Shown here in pieces: positions 47,701-56,703 of a DNA stretch of 64,000 bases. How positions within the stretch are numbered: position 1 is the stretch's first letter; the number at the start of each line of letters is the position of its first letter. This DNA comes from Streptomyces sp. ISL-12 (GTDB taxonomy: Bacteria; Actinomycetota; Actinomycetes; Streptomycetales; Streptomycetaceae). The notes beneath the pieces were generated by a model, which searched no databases, was not told where the DNA came from, and saw nothing but the letters and a program-made list of their open reading frames with translations. Location: positions 62,001-126,000 of the forward strand of contig NZ_JAGGOO010000110.1 of assembly GCF_018614415.1 (NCBI RefSeq), read 5' to 3'. The translations under genes were made by a program, and so were the position numbers.

Positions 47701-50367
47701 CCCGGGCTGGCCGGCCAGGACCGCCTGGATCTCGCCGAGTTCGATCCGGAACCCGCGCAGCTTCACCTGGGCGTCGGCACGTCCGACGTACTGGAGCTGC
47801 CCGTCCGGCCGCCAGTACGCCACGTCTCCTGTCCGGTACATCCGCTCTCCGGGCGGGCCGAACGGGTCGGCGACGAAGCGCTCCGAGGTCAGCCCGGCGC
47901 GTCCCAGGTAGCCGCGGGCGAGGAGGGGGCCCGACACGTACATCTCGCCGGGGACGCCGACGGGTGCCGGGCGCAGCCATGCGTCGAGGACGTAGATGCC
48001 GGTGTTCCAGTACGGCCGGCCGATCGGGACGGGGCCGCCGGGGAGCTCGGTGCCCGCGGGGATCCGGTGTTCCGCGCAGTTGACCGTGACCTCGGTGGGA
48101 CCGTAGGCGTTGATCAGCTCCACCTCGGGGTGGGCCGAGCGCCACGCGCTGACGGCCTCGCCGTACAGCGCCTCGCCGCCGAGCATGAGGGTGTCCGAGG
48201 GCGAGAAGCCGGCCGGGAGTTCGTCGAGGATCGGCAGATGGCTGGGGGTCGCCTTCAGGAAGCGCGGTGGGGAGGGAACTACCTGGGGCTGGGTCCCGGC
48301 GAGGTCGAGCACCCCGACGCGGACGCTGCCGCCGCCCACCAGCGGCGGGTAGATCGATGTGACGGTGGCGTCGAAGGAGATCGACGCGTGCAGCAGGGTG
48401 CTGCCGGTCGCGCTGGGTCTGCCCGCGGCCGGGTAGGCAGCGCCGGCCCAGGAGGCGTAGGCGGCCAGCGCCGCGTGCGGGACGCCGACGCCCTTGGGGC
48501 GTCCGGTCGACCCCGAGGTGTAGATGACGTAGGCCAGCTGCTGCGGTCGCGGCGACGCGGGCGGTGGCGTCGGCTCGTCGGCGGCGAGCCGGCGGGCGGT
48601 GCCGGGGTCGTCGAGCAGCAGCACCGGCGGGCAGGACCGCGGCAGCCGGCCGGCGAGGGAGGCGACGGTGACCACGACGGCCGGGCGGGAGTCGTCGAGC
48701 AGGTAGGCGATGCGCTCGGTGGGGTAGTCGGCGTCGACCGGGACATAGGCCGCGCCGGACTTCAGGGCTGCCAGCGGTGCCGCGACCAGGTCGGCCGTCC
48801 TGGGCAGCATCACCGCCACGAGCCGCTCCGGTCCGGCACCCCGCTCCGCCAGGAGCGCGGCGAGCCGGTCGGTCCGGGCGTCCAGTCGGGCGTATGTCAG
48901 CGTCTCGGGGCCGCAGATCACCGCCGCGGCGTCGGGGGTGGCCGCCGCCTGGGCGCGGAAGCGGTCGACGACGCCTTCGAAGGGGACGTCGCGCGGGGCG
49001 CCGTTCCACTGGCGCAGCACCAGGTCGCGTTCGGCGGCGTCGGTCAGCTCGGCCCTGGAGAGGGCCAGGTCCGGGCGGAGCGCGAACGTGGTGAGCAGCC
49101 GGGTGAACCGGGTCGCGATCGCCTCGGCCGTGGCACGGTCGAACAGGTCCGACCGGAAGTCCAGACGGCAGCGCAGTCCGGCGGGCTCGCCCGCGTCGGT
49201 GAACCGCTCATGGATGTGCACCGCCAGATCGAAGCGTGCCACCGGGAGCTGCCGCTGCTCGGCCGTGACCGCCAGGCCCGGCAGCTTCGGCGTCACCGCC
49301 GTGTTGTTCTGCACGGCCAGCAGCACCTGGAACAGCGGGTGACGGGACGTCGAACGCCGCGGGTTGATCGCCTCCACCAGCCGCTCGAACGGCACGTCCT
49401 GGTGGCTCAGGGCCCCCAGGGCGAACCGGCGGACCCGGCCGACGAGGTCGGCGAAGGCCGGGTCGCCGGAGGTGTCGGCGCGCACCACCAGGGTGTTCAC
49501 GAAGAACCCGACCAGGTCTTCCAGCGCTTCCTCGGTGCGTCCGGCGACCGGGACACCGATCGGGATGTCGTCTCCGGCGCCGAGCCGGGTCAGCAGAGCG
49601 CTGAGGCCCGCGTGGAGCACCATGAACATGCTGGCCCCGCGCTCGCGGGCCAGCGCGGCGAGACCGCGGTGGGTGTCCGCGTCGACGTCGAACGGCACGA
49701 AGCCGCCCTCGCGCGCCGACCGGGTACCGCGCGGACGGTCGAACGGCAGCGCCAGTTGGTCCGGCAGGCCGGCCAGCGCGGTCCGCCAGTGGGTGAGCTG
49801 CCGGGACAGGCGGCTCGACGGGACGTCCTCGTCGCTGAGGAGATCCCGTTGCCAGAGCGCGTAGTCGGCGTACTGCACCGGCAGCGGCTCCCAGTCAGGC
49901 GCCGATCCGTTCCTGCGGGCGGTGTAGGCGGTGGCGATGTCGCGGGCCAGGGGGGCCATCGACCAGCCGTCGCCCGCGATGTGATGGACGACCAGCAGCA
50001 GCACGTGCTCGGCGGGGCCGAGTGCGAACAGGGTGGCTCGCAGGGGGATCTCCCGCGCGAGGTCGAACGGCCGCGCCGCGGCCTCGTCGAGGAGCCGTTC
50101 CAGTTCCCCGGCGCCGGCCGGCACGACCGGCAGCCCGATGTCCTGCGCCGGTTCCAGGATCACCTGCTCCGGCTCGCCGTCGTGGTCGTGGAAGACCGTG
50201 CGCAGCGCCTCGTGCCGCTCGACCAGGTCGGTCAGGGCCGCCCGCAGCGCGGCGCGGTCCAGCTCACCGCTCAGCCGCACCTGGAGCGGGAGGTGGTAGG
50301 CGACGCCGCCCTCCCCCATCTGTTCCAGGAACCACAGCCGGCGCTGCGCGAACGAGAGCGGGATCAT
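35800..50367 (-). CDS. Four-module NRPS, C-A-T / C-A-MT-T / C-A-T / C-A-T-TE (AryD-like)
   Basis: A 4855-aa megasynthase. Condensation HHxxxDG motifs lie near residues 128, 1191, 2650 and 3718; carrier serines (LGGHSL) near 1005, 2461, 3529 and 4565; a SAM methyltransferase ([11 protein letters not shown]) near 2042, inserted in the second A domain; a thioesterase ([11 protein letters not shown]) near 4700. My reading of the ten-residue pockets: module 1 DATKMGAVNK (unassigned, Asp/Asn-like K278), module 2 DIYHLGLLCK (Hpg), module 3 DVFSVAIVYK (perhaps Ala), module 4 DASTAAAVCK (Tyr). No epimerisation domain is present. Architecture and the Hpg(N-Me)-X-Tyr order match AryD of arylomycin biosynthesis. 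In module 4 the A3 motif reads STGRPNG, Asn replacing the usual Lys. The start at ATG 50367 overlaps the preceding stop region through AGGAG. Confidence 0.95.
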   Translation of the reverse strand: MIPLSFAQRRLWFLEQMGEGGVAYHLPLQVRLSGELDRAALRAALTDLVERHEALRTVFHDHDGEPEQVILEPAQDIGLPVVPAGAGELERLLDEAAARPFDLAREIPLRATLFALGPAEHVLLLVVHHIAGDGWSMAPLARDIATAYTARRNGSAPDWEPLPVQYADYALWQRDLLSDEDVPSSRLSRQLTHWRTALAGLPDQLALPFDRPRGTRSAREGGFVPFDVDADTHRGLAALARERGASMFMVLHAGLSALLTRLGAGDDIPIGVPVAGRTEEALEDLVGFFVNTLVVRADTSGDPAFADLVGRVRRFALGALSHQDVPFERLVEAINPRRSTSRHPLFQVLLAVQNNTAVTPKLPGLAVTAEQRQLPVARFDLAVHIHERFTDAGEPAGLRCRLDFRSDLFDRATAEAIATRFTRLLTTFALRPDLALSRAELTDAAERDLVLRQWNGAPRDVPFEGVVDRFRAQAAATPDAAAVICGPETLTYARLDARTDRLAALLAERGAGPERLVAVMLPRTADLVAAPLAALKSGAAYVPVDADYPTERIAYLLDDSRPAVVVTVASLAGRLPRSCPPVLLLDDPGTARRLAADEPTPPPASPRPQQLAYVIYTSGSTGRPKGVGVPHAALAAYASWAGAAYPAAGRPSATGSTLLHASISFDATVTSIYPPLVGGGSVRVGVLDLAGTQPQVVPSPPRFLKATPSHLPILDELPAGFSPSDTLMLGGEALYGEAVSAWRSAHPEVELINAYGPTEVTVNCAEHRIPAGTELPGGPVPIGRPYWNTGIYVLDAWLRPAPVGVPGEMYVSGPLLARGYLGRAGLTSERFVADPFGPPGERMYRTGDVAYWRPDGQLQYVGRADAQVKLRGFRIELGEIQAVLAGQPGVLAAVAVLRDDLPGGPGIVGYVVPAAGAAPDPAGIRRGAAEVLPEYMVPTAVVSLDAIPLTFSGKLDRAALPAPDLAGGRTGRAPRTPQEEILCAVFAELLGLERVGADDDFFRLGGHSLLATRLVGRVRVAFGVELPIRAVFETATPEGLAARLAGAGRARTALRRAQDRPAAVPLSYAQQRMWFLQEMDPGASAYNVSRVIRVRGDLDRDALTTAVHDLVSRHESLRTLFVEADGIPAQRIVEAADARPLVEFLPLGEEASRTAAAEIAGRGFDLAADLPIRVHVFEAAPAEHLLLLVMHHIAGDGWSMLPLSRDLATAYAARVDGRAPDWRPLPVQYSDYTLWQRDLLGTEDDPDSPIARQTEFWKRALAGVPLDLDLPADRTRPAVLGSTAGTVEVRVPAQLHGRLLHLAREHGVSLFMVLQAAVASLITRLGGGCDIPLGTPVAGRTDAALDDLIGFFVNTLVLRTDTSGDPTVAELLARVRETDLAAYANQDVPFERLVEVLNPVRSLARHPLFQVFLALQNNAAATLDFPGLDATVEPDATVSAKFDLAFNLRERFGEDGRPLGIGGAVEFAVDLFETGTVAEIADRLVAVLEAFAADPQARIGALDVLSDSEREWLAARGAFPAPPRRTVLDLIRDQVRSRPRAVAVKAGPRALTYQELDVRSDAVAERLAAAGAGPETPVGVFLERSPELVVAVLGVLKAGCVHVPLHEAYPAERLRWILDDAGVGLVLADGTGDVHDVAGDRQVLLVTPSDPPAGPAAVPPPGVTDPGQLAYVMYTSGSTGTPKGVAVPHSGLLALVEDPGWHSGRHERVLMHAPHAFDISDYELWVPLTQGGCVVLAPGGRLGTDELARLIETERITSVHFTAGLFRVVAEEAPECLAGVSEVLAGGDVVPPSAVENLLRACPGVVFRQLYGPTETTLCAAQFEVGAPYTAGSRLPLGHALAGARIHVLDERLSPVPPGVVGEIYIEGTGLARGYLSRPGLTAERFVASPYGPAGTRMYRTGDLGRWNHARQLEFAGRADDQVKVRGFRVEPGEVAAELSRHPAVAQVEVLAREDHTGQTRLVGYVVPDWAAQEDRLEEGKRAQVAEWRQIYDTMYGAAPQAAFGKDFSGWNSSYDGEPIPLEQMTEWQAATVGRIRSLTPRRVLEIGVGSGLILSQLAAGREAYWGTDFSAEAIGTLRREVAARPELADVVRLRQQGADDMSGLPTGFFDTVIVNSVVQYFPNAEYLESVLRQVVELLVPGGAVFLGDIRHLGLLRPFHTAVEAAGATAGDAAALRRAVDRRVVREKELLVTPEYFHTLGDVFPDVGCVDVRVKRAEFHNELSRYRYDVVLHKRTVTPVDARLVPWTEAGGLEGTAALLERERPTALRLVGVPNRRVAHEAAAARVLCAGDSLDDVRAALARPTGVDPAEVERFAAGHGYRTVTTWSATDADHGALDHLLLDTGTFPDDMPVPTRPPQTPSRTRTGPLINSPVTFRESGGLGLLLRGHLSGRLPDYMVPSMFVVLDALPVTANGKLDRAALPTPDFAGEASGRAPGDAYEEQLCTLFGQVLGLPRVGADDDFFALGGHSLLAIRLVNSVRSVFGAELSVRAVFETPRVSDLARVIASAERAGRPLLTAAERPAVVPLSPAQRRLWFLHRLEGPTGVYNIPMALRLTGSLDRPALEAALQDVVARHESLRTVFHDSDGEPCQVVLDDVAVELPPARAAGTDLARVLAEAAAEDFDLAHQVPIRATLFETGADEHVLLVVVHHIAADGWSMAPLARDLVTAYTARLAGRAPDFTPLPVQYADYTLWQRSLLGADDDPAGELARQTAYWAETLAGLPTELALPADRPRSAAAGHAGAVTTFTVPRELHAGLRELAGRHNVSLYMVVQAALAAVLTRLGAGTDIPLGGPIAGRGDAALNDLVGFFVNTLVHRVDTGGDPAFADLLERVRRNSLAAYANQDVPFERLVEVLNPPRSMGRHPLFQVMLTLQNNVEPDLALPGLVAEALEVRPDRAKFDLDIELRERLTPDRAPDGMRGRVVFRTHLFDPESVGRLTGRLVRFLAAVARDQQVRIGAVDILEPGERERLLHHGNALPAPSAGPATAPGGDPVALFEARVAERPEAVAVVCQGAEWSYARLDAEANRLARRLVRLGAGPERFVAVAVPRSAETIAVLLAVLKSGAAYLPVDPGYPAARNAYVLADVSPVLLVTTSDVAALLPEAPGVTRLVLDDPEERGTVDALSPDRLGDAGQHPDRAAYVIHTSGSTGRPKGVVVSRRSMAALVAWAVAAFGRDGLARVLAATSLSFDVSVFEIFAPLAAGGSVEVARDLLAVADRPFTGSLASGVPSVVSVLLRQAAAEPVPATDEPVLAVDRMVLAGEALTEEVVEQIRRSVPGCAVANIYGPTEATVYSTAWYADGGAGRPLIGRPLTHTRVYVLDDRLQPVPAGVPGELYIAGSGVARGYLGRPALSAERFVADPFGEPGSRMYRTADLVRWTTDGQIDYLGRVDDQVKIRGFRVEPGEVETALRRMPGVAEAAAAVRGTAGGDQRLVGYVVPAPDASVDTARLRRDLASVLPGHMVPGVIVTMGSLPLTSSGKLDRKALPAPDPGSGERSRREPRTPLEEQLCAVFAELAGAGAVGVDESFFDIGGHSLMAVKLTNRIRARYGVDLPLRTVFEAPTVEELAVRIGESDHTSVPLAPMPRPRTVPLSFAQRRLWFLNRLEGPSATYNVPVAVRLSGALDRTALAAAVRDVIRRHESLRTVFPESEGEPRQVVAETWPDLDVVDHGGADDATLERELTTLAARGFDLAREIPVRVTLIVREPDEHVLLFVFHHVATDGGSTEVLLRDLSTAYRARTNGGEPPFPPLPVQYADFAIWQRDRLGTETDENSPLTRQLAFWRDELAGLPAELTLPVDRPRPAVPRHRGGAVRFDVDATTHRRLTELAGTFGASTFMVMNAAVAALLVRLGAGADIPLGTPVSGRTDEALDDLVGFFAGTLVLRLDAHGDPGFGELVERARKTALTAYAHQDVPFETLVEALNPERAPARHPLFQVMIALRNGSAALPALAGIRAEAHEVEVPAAKFDLEFDLVEERDATGARGMRGVLRYSSDLFDRSTAEGMAERFVGLLRHVAVRPEAPISSADILLPGEDALLETLRSGTAGPRPAVFPDLFEAQVRRTPHRTALVCGDDEISYTELNRRANRLARYLVAAGAGPEGLVALRLPRSVEQVVATLAVLKSGAAFLPVDPAYPAERVRLVLDDARPDLVVDPDLLGDPETAARIARESGTDLAPGDRLAALAPGHPAYVIHTSGSTGRPNGVVVTHAGIAGLAGSQIARFVVDERSRVLQFASPSFDAAFSELCMALLAGAALVVAPQEELMPGAPLAQLLAARSVSHLTLPPAALPLMSDDSLAALTTLAVAGDALPRDAVRRLAGRVRLLNAYGPTETTVCATMSEPLDPDGPATIGTGVDGVGLRVLDPSLRPVPTGVPGELYVSGPALARGYLGRPALTASRFVADPYGTAGTRMYRTGDLVRHDGDGRLHFLGRSDDQVKVRGFRVEPGHVEAELAALPGVAQAAAVVRDDRLLAYVVPEPGAVPDPSALRRQLASTLPAYLVPTAIVVLEALPLSPNGKLDRTALPAPDLGTAGGREPRDEREKALCGVFAEVLGVPEVSVEDDFFELGGHSLLAAKLLSRLRSVLGVEVGLRQLFEAPTPARLAATTDQVRGAGGDFEALHPLRSGGGLPPLFCVHPAGGLAWSFSGLTAHIPADRPVLGLQSRAVADPPAHGPDSIGEMAEDHLARMLEVCPDGPYHLVGWSVGGLIAHEIAVRLERRGKRVGLLAVLDAYPLHDVGELPSGSPGQAVRREMAGSSDAEWPAGLAERLTRAYERNTRAAAHFTPGVFHGTLLLFRATRKPEGHGLTARLWHPHVAGSVEEHLVHCGHEDMTRPESLAAIGPVLAARLAELG

Positions 50368-50376
50368 GCTGTGCTC

Positions 50377-53300
50377 CTAGGAGACTCGTCGGGCGCGGGG
50401 CACCAGGGCGGGGCGGGGCGGTTCGGCGGCGGCCGCCGCGAGCCCGGCGGCCACATGCTCGTCAAACAGCCGTGCGATCGTCTGGGCGTCGAACAGCGCG
50501 CGCAGGTCGAGGTCGATGCCGAGCGCGGAACGCACGCGGCTGATCAGCTTGACCGCGGTCAGCGAGTTGGCGCCGAGGGCGAAGAAGTCGTCGTCGATGC
50601 CGACCTCCGGCAAGCCCAGCAGGTCGGCGGCGATGGCGCAGAAGGTCGCCTCGGCCTCGGTCCGCGGGCCGCGGCCGGCCGCCTCGGGGGCGGGACCGGG
50701 GTCCGGCAGGGCGCGGCGGTCTAGCTTGCCGTTGGGGTTGAGCGGCAGCCGGTCGAGGACGACGCCCGCCGAGGGGACCATGTAGGGCGGGAGTTCGGCG
50801 CCGAGGCGGGCCGCGAGTTCGGGCCACTGCGGGGTGGCCCCCTCGTCGGGGACCACGTAGGCGACCAGCTGCTTGACGTCGGCGGATTCGCCGCGGGCCA
50901 GGACGACCGCGTGGCGGACGCCGGGCAGCCGGCCGAGCACGGTCTGCACCTCGCCGGGCTCCACTCTCAGACCCCTGACCTTGACCTGGTCGTCGGCCCG
51001 CCCGAGGTGTTCCACCGCACCGTCGCGGGTCCACCGGCCCAGGTCGCCGGTGCGGTACATCCTGGCGCCGGGGCCGCCGAAAGGGCTGGCGACGAAGCGG
51101 TCGGCGGTCAGGTCCGGGCGTCCCAGGTAGCCGCGGGCCAGGCCGACGCCCTCGACATAGATCTCGCCGACCGCGCCGACCGGCACCGGCCGCAGCCGGT
51201 CGTCGAGAAGGTGGACCCTGGTGTTCGGCAGGGGTCTGCCGACCGGCGGCGCGCCCGGCTCCCCGCCGTCGGCGCCGCCGTCGGAGAACCACGCGGTCGC
51301 GTAGACGGTGACCTCGGTCGGGCCGTAGAGGTTCGCGATCCGGCAGCCCGGCACGGCCTGCCGGACCCGGGCCACCAGGGACTCGGTCAGCGCCTCACCC
51401 GTGAAGCCGATCGTCTTGGCGTCGAGGCCGACACCGGGCCCGCTCAGCAGGGTCGACATCACGGACGGCACCGAGCCGGCGTATCCGCCGGACAGCACCC
51501 GCCCGCCGAGGGCCAGCGGTCCCGACAGCAGTTCGACGCAGCCGCCGGCCAGCAGCGGCGCGAAGATCTCCAGCGTCGATGGGTCGAAGCTGAGCGAGGT
51601 CGCCGCGAGCGTGTGTGCCAGGGTGTCGGCGCCGAGGGCCTCGACGGCCCAGCCGATGAAGTTCACCATGCTGCGCCGCGAGACGACGACGCCCTTGGGG
51701 CGTCCGGTGGAGCCCGAGGTGAAGATGGCGTAGGCCGGGTTGTCCGGACGCAGGGGCGTGGTCCGGTCGGCGTCGGTGAGGCGTCCGGCGGGGCGGGCCG
51801 CGAGGTCCCGCGCCACCTCGGGATCGTCCAGGAGCAGCCGAGTGGTCTTCGGCGCCGCCCCCAGCACGGACTCGGTGTCGCGGGTGGCGATGGTCAGCAC
51901 GGGGTCCGACAGTTCGAGCATGTACGCGATCCGCTCGGCCGGATAGGTCACGTCCAGCGGTACGTACGCCGCGCCGCTCTTGAGGACTGCGAGCAGGGTG
52001 ACGAGCATGTCGGGGCTGCGCGGCAGGGCCAGGGCCACGAACCGCTCGGGGCCCGCCCCCGCCTCGACGAGCCTCCGGGCCAGCCGGTTCGCGCGGGCGT
52101 CGAGGTCGGCGTAGCCGAGTGACTCGCCGTCGTGGAGCACCGCGACGGCCCGCGGAGCGCGGTCGGCCTGTGCCTCGACGAGTTCCGAGATGTCGGCTTC
52201 CGGGACCGCCCGCTCGGGCCCGTACCAGCCGCCGAGCAGGTTCGTACGCTCGTCCGGCAGCAGGAAGTCCAGTGCGCCGACCGGTGTGTCGGGGTCGGCC
52301 TCGGAGAGTTCCGTCAGCAGCACCGCCAGGCGGTCGCGGTGGGCTTCGAGCACCGGCGTGTCGTACAGCCGCGGGTTCGCGTCGAGGCACACGCGCAGCC
52401 CCGGGACGCTGGCACCGCTGTAGACCGCGAGGTTGAAGTCCTCGACGGGACCGTTCGACAGGATGTTGACGCTCGAGCTGGCCTGCCCGAACGTCAGGTC
52501 GTCCTGGAAGCGCAGGACGTCGACCGAAGGCCCGTACAGCCGCTGTCCGCCGGCCAGCTTCAGGTCGCGCCGCAGGTCCTCGAAGCGGTAGCGCTGGTGC
52601 GCCAGCGCCTGTTTGATCTCGTCGGCGGTGCGTCGCAGGAAGGCACCCACGCCCAGGTCCAGGTCGACGTCCAGCCGCAGCGGCACCACGTTCGCCGCCA
52701 TGCCGACCGTGCGCTTCTGGACGGCCCCGAAACGGGCGGCGACCGGCAGGCCGATGACGACCTCCCGGGTCCCGCGCATCCGGCCCAGGTACACCGCCAT
52801 CGCCGCGCAGATCGCCACCGAGTGGGTGGTGCGCACGCCGCGCGTCAGCTTCTGCAGCCTGTCCAGGACCTCGGCACCGATCTCCGCGGTCACGCGCAGG
52901 AAGGTGTGCGCGGGCAACGCCGTGGTGTCCGCGAGTCCCTGCACCTCGCCGGCTCCGGCCATCCGCTCCGTCCAGAAGGCGCGGTCGGCCGCGAACCGGT
53001 CCGAGGCGCGGTATTCGGCGTCCGCGTCCAGCAGGCTCGCGGCCGGGCCGAGGGCGGTGTCCTGGACCGGCTCCCCGGCGGCCATGGCGTTGTAGATGTC
53101 CGCGACCCGGCCGGCGACCAGCGAGGAGGAGTAGCCGTCGCAGACGATGTGGTGGGCGCGGTTGAACCAGAACCAGCGGTCCTCCGCGGCGCGGAACAGC
53201 AGGCAGGAGTAGAGGGGGTCCTGCTCCAGGTCGACGGGCCGGGCCATCTCCTCCCGCATCACGGCCTCGGCCGCGGCCCGCGGATCGGTCTCGCCACTGA

Positions 53301-53562
53301 CATCCACCAGAGGCATCGACCACTCGCGCTCCGCCGGGACCTGCGTCGGGCCGTCCGCCGTCTCCACGAAGCGGACGTGGACGGCCTCGCTCTCCTCGAC
53401 CGCCCGCGACACGGCCGCCCGCAGCAGGTCCGGGTCGACCGGGCCGGTGATGTCGAGGTACTGGCAGCCGGAGAAGATCGGGTTCGCCCGGTCCAGCCGC
53501 TGGGCGAACCACATGCCGGCCTGGGCCCCTGACAGGGGAAGCGGAGTCGTCGTGCGGGTCAT
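50377..53562 (-). CDS. Single-module NRPS (C-A-T) with EntF/DhbF-like condensation domain
   Basis: A 1061-aa protein from ATG 53562. The C domain (residues 1-430; HHIVCDG near 136; PLSGAQAGMWFAQRLDRANP at the N-terminus) is of the EntF/DhbF type that accepts a chain or acyl group from a separate carrier protein, not the usual LCL form of the next protein. The A domain (A3 motif near 613) has pocket DPLGGTLVYK, which matches no code I know. The carrier motif is DDFFALGANSLTAVKL near 990. There is no E or MT domain. The upstream donor (acyl ligase, carrier) is not in the window, so chain initiation is probably encoded beyond the right edge. Stop TAG overlaps the ribosome site of the four-module NRPS 9 bp downstream. 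Confidence 0.93.
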   Translation of the reverse strand: MTRTTTPLPLSGAQAGMWFAQRLDRANPIFSGCQYLDITGPVDPDLLRAAVSRAVEESEAVHVRFVETADGPTQVPAEREWSMPLVDVSGETDPRAAAEAVMREEMARPVDLEQDPLYSCLLFRAAEDRWFWFNRAHHIVCDGYSSSLVAGRVADIYNAMAAGEPVQDTALGPAASLLDADAEYRASDRFAADRAFWTERMAGAGEVQGLADTTALPAHTFLRVTAEIGAEVLDRLQKLTRGVRTTHSVAICAAMAVYLGRMRGTREVVIGLPVAARFGAVQKRTVGMAANVVPLRLDVDLDLGVGAFLRRTADEIKQALAHQRYRFEDLRRDLKLAGGQRLYGPSVDVLRFQDDLTFGQASSSVNILSNGPVEDFNLAVYSGASVPGLRVCLDANPRLYDTPVLEAHRDRLAVLLTELSEADPDTPVGALDFLLPDERTNLLGGWYGPERAVPEADISELVEAQADRAPRAVAVLHDGESLGYADLDARANRLARRLVEAGAGPERFVALALPRSPDMLVTLLAVLKSGAAYVPLDVTYPAERIAYMLELSDPVLTIATRDTESVLGAAPKTTRLLLDDPEVARDLAARPAGRLTDADRTTPLRPDNPAYAIFTSGSTGRPKGVVVSRRSMVNFIGWAVEALGADTLAHTLAATSLSFDPSTLEIFAPLLAGGCVELLSGPLALGGRVLSGGYAGSVPSVMSTLLSGPGVGLDAKTIGFTGEALTESLVARVRQAVPGCRIANLYGPTEVTVYATAWFSDGGADGGEPGAPPVGRPLPNTRVHLLDDRLRPVPVGAVGEIYVEGVGLARGYLGRPDLTADRFVASPFGGPGARMYRTGDLGRWTRDGAVEHLGRADDQVKVRGLRVEPGEVQTVLGRLPGVRHAVVLARGESADVKQLVAYVVPDEGATPQWPELAARLGAELPPYMVPSAGVVLDRLPLNPNGKLDRRALPDPGPAPEAAGRGPRTEAEATFCAIAADLLGLPEVGIDDDFFALGANSLTAVKLISRVRSALGIDLDLRALFDAQTIARLFDEHVAAGLAAAAAEPPRPALVPRARRVS

Positions 53563-53616
53563 CTCATCTCACCTTCGGTGGACGCTGAGCGGATCAGGTA
53601 CGACGGAAACGGCCGG

Positions 53617-54783
53617 TCAGGCGACGAGGGAGGCCAGGCGGTCGACGACCTCGGCGGGGCTGGGCATAACCCGTATCTCTTCCTGGACCTCGTGGGCCGC
53701 GGTCCGGAAGGCCGGCTCGTCGAGCACCCGGGCCAGGTTCTGCCGCACCTCGGCCGCGCTGATCCGGTCCGGGGGCACCAGGGCCGCGACCCCACGGGCG
53801 GCCAGCACCCGGGCGTTGGCGGGCTGGTCGGCGGTCTGCGGCAGCACGACCTGCGGCACGCCGAGGGCGAGGCTCGTCATGGAGGTGCCGGCCCCGGCGT
53901 GGTGGACGACGGCCGAGCAGGTCGGCAGCAGCGCACCGAGCGGCATCCAGCCGACGACGCGCACGGCCTCCGGCAGCTCGCCGATCCCCTCCAGGTCGCT
54001 CTCCCCCATCGCCACGACGACCTCGACGCCCAGACCGGCGAGTTCGACGAGGATCTCCCTCACCACCGCGACATAGAGCTGCTTGAGCTCCGAACCGGCC
54101 GGGAGGTTGCCGAGAACGCTGCCCATCGTGACGCAGACCCGCGGCCTGCCGGGGGCGGCCAGCACCCAGTCCGGGAGGACCCGGCCCTCGTTGTAGGGCA
54201 CGTAGCGCAGCGGCCACTGGGTACGGGTGTCCCCTCCGCCCAGGCCGGCCGGCCTGATGTCCAGCACGGCGGCCGGTTCCCTCCAGGGCTCGCCGATGCC
54301 CAGGCGTTCACGGGTGGGCAGCAGGTACTCCGCGACGGCTCTCCGGTACGTCACCGCCTGCTCGTCGGGGCCGGCCCAGGCGAGCCGGACGCTCTGCTCG
54401 ACGTACGGGATGCCCAGCCGGGTCGCGACCAGTTCGCCGGCTCCCTGTTCGAGGGTGGACACCACCAGGTCCGGCCGGAAGGCCTCGGCGGCCCGCAGCA
54501 GGCCGTCGGCCATCGCCTCGCCGAACATGCCCATGCCGCTGCGCCGGGGCCGCTGCCCGTCGGGGGCGGCCTGGACGGCCTGACTCGCCGCCAGGAAGTC
54601 GGCGTGCACATCGGTGCCCGGGGCCGCGTCCACGGTCCAGAAACCACCGGCGGCCACCGACCGTGACGTGCCGCCGGTGTTCATCACGAGGACCTCGTGT
54701 CCCGCGGCCCGCAGGGCCCAGGCCAGGGGCACGGTGGGCAGGAACAGCCCGGCTCCGGGCGCGGCCGTCGACAGGACGCGCAT
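53617..54783 (-). CDS. GT-B glycosyltransferase (natural-product type, EryCIII/MGT-like)
   Basis: A 388-aa protein. The N-terminal PGAGLFLPTVPLAWALRAAG is the acceptor domain start of GT1 enzymes; the donor-binding block is VVHHAGAGTSMTSLALGVPQ followed by VLPQTADQPANARVLAARG, normal for enzymes using NDP-sugars on antibiotic aglycones. The ATG at 54783 shares its A with the stop of the P450 (TGATG), so the two are translationally coupled. No NDP-deoxysugar genes occur in the window, so the sugar either comes from primary metabolism or is encoded farther right. Glycosylated arylomycins with a deoxymannose are known, which fits. Confidence 0.9.
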   Translation of the reverse strand: MRVLSTAAPGAGLFLPTVPLAWALRAAGHEVLVMNTGGTSRSVAAGGFWTVDAAPGTDVHADFLAASQAVQAAPDGQRPRRSGMGMFGEAMADGLLRAAEAFRPDLVVSTLEQGAGELVATRLGIPYVEQSVRLAWAGPDEQAVTYRRAVAEYLLPTRERLGIGEPWREPAAVLDIRPAGLGGGDTRTQWPLRYVPYNEGRVLPDWVLAAPGRPRVCVTMGSVLGNLPAGSELKQLYVAVVREILVELAGLGVEVVVAMGESDLEGIGELPEAVRVVGWMPLGALLPTCSAVVHHAGAGTSMTSLALGVPQVVLPQTADQPANARVLAARGVAALVPPDRISAAEVRQNLARVLDEPAFRTAAHEVQEEIRVMPSPAEVVDRLASLVA

Positions 54784-56012
54784 CAGCGGTCCGCCACGCG
54801 GCAGGTGACCGGGAGCTGGACCGGACCGATGAGGCCGACCGAGGGGTGCAGGACGGTGCCGTCGACAACCGTGATGTCCCGGGTGCGGCTGAGGACGCCC
54901 TCGACCGCGATCCGGCTCTCCAGCCGGGCCAGCGGAGCGCCGAGGCAGAAGTGGATGCCCTTGCCGAACGCGCGGTGCGGATTGGGGTCGCGGTGGATGT
55001 CGAACCGGGCCCCGTCGCTGAAGACCCGCTCGTCACGGTTGGCGGAGGCCAGCCAGACGCAGACGTTCCCGCCGGCCGGGATCTCCGTGCCGCCCAGCAC
55101 GGTGTCCACGGTGGCCACCCGCTGGTCGCGGACCAGCGCCGGACGCCAGCGCAGCACCTCCTCGATGGCCGGCGGCAGCAGACCGGGGTCCGCGCGCACC
55201 TCCGCCAACGCCTCGGGGTGTTCCAGCAGGCACGTCACGGTGTTGCCGACCATCAGGGAGGTCGACATGTGACCCGCGATCAGGAACATGGCGATGACCC
55301 CGAAGATCTCGTCGTCGGCCAGTCGCCTGCCCTCGACCTCGACCCGGGCCAGCGTCGAGGTCAGGTCGTCGCGGGGGTCGGTGCGCCGGTCGGCGATGTG
55401 TGCCATCAGGTAGTCGCTGGCCTCGGTGAGCAGCTCGCCGATCCTGCGCATCGCGGCCTCGTCGACCGTGCCCAGCTCACCGAACGGCCGGGAGCCGATC
55501 AGGCCGTCGGACCAGGTCCAGAACACCTTGTGGTCGGCCTCGGGGATGCCGAACAGCTCGGCGATCACCGCGGCGCTCAGCTGGCTGGCGAAGTCCTGGG
55601 CGAGGTCGAACCGGACCTCGTCACCGGGGCCGGCCTCGCCGAGGACCGTGTCCAGCAGGTTGTCGGAGAGTACGCGGATACGCGGTTCGAGGCGGGTGAT
55701 GACGCCCGGGGTGAAGGCCTTGTTGACCAGGCTCCGCATCCTGGTGTGCAACGGCGGGTCGACCCCGATGAAGTTGCCGCGGGCGGCCTGTGCCAGCCTC
55801 TTCTGGTCCTCCGGGATCAGCGCCGTCTTGTCGCTGCTGAAGGTCTCGTGGTCCGAGAGGACCGCCATCGCCTCGTCGTAGCGGAAAACCTCCCAGACAT
55901 TGGGCTGGCTGCTCGCTCCGGCCGCCTCGTGGGCACGGCGGTCCTCGAAGTAGGCGAACAGCCCCTTGATCCGTGCGTCGGCGGGCAGCTTGGTCAGGGC
56001 TTCGAAGTCCAT
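54783..56012 (-). CDS. Cytochrome P450 of the NRPS cluster (possible biaryl cross-linker)
   Basis: A 409-aa soluble bacterial P450. The heme Cys lies in FGKGIHFCLGAPLARLE, the ExxR motif in IEEVLRWRP. The I-helix reads FLIAGHMSTSL near residue 243, so the usual acid-alcohol pair (D/E-T) is replaced by Met-Ser; this changes proton delivery and occurs in some cross-linking and non-hydroxylating P450s. In the arylomycin pathway a P450 (AryC) forms the biaryl C-C bond between Hpg and Tyr, and this gene occupies the equivalent place. Hydroxylation of another residue is the alternative. GGGGAGG precedes the ATG. Confidence 0.92.
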   Translation of the reverse strand: MDFEALTKLPADARIKGLFAYFEDRRAHEAAGASSQPNVWEVFRYDEAMAVLSDHETFSSDKTALIPEDQKRLAQAARGNFIGVDPPLHTRMRSLVNKAFTPGVITRLEPRIRVLSDNLLDTVLGEAGPGDEVRFDLAQDFASQLSAAVIAELFGIPEADHKVFWTWSDGLIGSRPFGELGTVDEAAMRRIGELLTEASDYLMAHIADRRTDPRDDLTSTLARVEVEGRRLADDEIFGVIAMFLIAGHMSTSLMVGNTVTCLLEHPEALAEVRADPGLLPPAIEEVLRWRPALVRDQRVATVDTVLGGTEIPAGGNVCVWLASANRDERVFSDGARFDIHRDPNPHRAFGKGIHFCLGAPLARLESRIAVEGVLSRTRDITVVDGTVLHPSVGLIGPVQLPVTCRVADR

Positions 56013-56063
56013 GGCGGGTTCCTCCCCGGCGACGCGCGGACGCGTCCGGTCGATGAATGACGT

Positions 56064-56531
56064 TCAGGTGCGCGGGGCGGGACCGCTCTCCGCGGATCGG
56101 GCGACGACCCTGTCGCCGCGTACCAGGCCCGATCCGGCCGGGGCCCCGGCCGGATCGGCGCCCACGGCGTCGATCCGGTTACCGGCGTCGACGAAGACGA
56201 CGCGCGGCTGGAACGAGCGCGCCATCTCCTCGGCCACGGCCGAGTAGGAGATGACGATCACGAGGTCCCCGGGGGCCACGAGGCGGGCCGCCGCGCCGTT
56301 GACCCCGATCACGCCGCTGTCCCGATCCCCGGTGATGACGTAGGTGGAGAACCGGTTGCCGTTGTCGATGTCGACGACGTCGACCTTCTCCCCGGGCAGC
56401 AGGTCCGCCGCCTCCATCAGCGCGGCGTCGATCGTGATCGAGCCGACGTAGTGCAGGTCCGACTGCGTGACCGTGGCTCGGTGGATCTTGGACTTCAGCA
56501 TGTCCCTGAAGGCGACTGGCGTCGTAGCCAT
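56064..56531 (-). CDS. panD: Aspartate 1-decarboxylase (pyruvoyl-dependent)
   Basis: 155 aa from ATG 56531 with GGGGGAGG upstream. PanD self-cleaves between Gly and Ser to make a pyruvoyl group: the site is [10 protein letters not shown]. The substrate Lys ([11 protein letters not shown]), Arg (NRFSTYVI) and Asn ([10 protein letters not shown]) are present, so it should be active. The C-terminus is about 25 residues longer than E. coli PanD. It is the first gene of the leftward biosynthetic operon, unusual for a CoA-pathway enzyme. It probably supplies beta-alanine to the product, but no A domain in the window has a beta-alanine pocket. Decarboxylation of cysteate to taurine is a speculative alternative given the gene at 61827. 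Confidence 0.92.
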   Translation of the reverse strand: MATTPVAFRDMLKSKIHRATVTQSDLHYVGSITIDAALMEAADLLPGEKVDVVDIDNGNRFSTYVITGDRDSGVIGVNGAAARLVAPGDLVIVISYSAVAEEMARSFQPRVVFVDAGNRIDAVGADPAGAPAGSGLVRGDRVVARSAESGPAPRT

Positions 56532-56703
56532 CCGGACGGCCTCCCCCGTGAGTTGGTCTGGATCGCCTGGGCACGCTACGGGCGGTGGATCACCGCGGGC
56601 AGCACCGATCAGGTACACCGATCGGGCACCCCGCTCGGCGCAGTGCCCGGCCGCCCCCGCTTGGGATAGTCGAGTGATCGTTCTGGCGTAGAGACGGGGA
56701 GCA
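56532..56703. promoter_or_regulatory. Divergent promoter region of the NRPS cluster, with direct repeat
   Basis: A 172-bp gap separates panD (leftward) and the hydroxymandelate synthase (rightward). It contains two direct copies of CACCGATC at 56603-56610 and 56616-56623, 13 bp apart, and a GGGGAG ribosome site before ATG 56704. I see no secure -35/-10. As the only divergent start in the cluster it is the likely control point; no pathway regulator is encoded in the window. Confidence 0.6.

Noticed and set aside
41440-50724. Very long open frames on the + strand opposite the NRPS genes (41440-46758 and 46792-50724)
   Set aside because: They are antisense to clear NRPS domains. High-GC third positions keep stops rare in this frame; composition is low-complexity and no family motif is present.
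35800-53562. Epimerisation domains, which arylomycin assembly would need for its D residues
   Set aside because: After each carrier site I see a normal C domain or the TE. No extra E-type domain is present in the two NRPS proteins.
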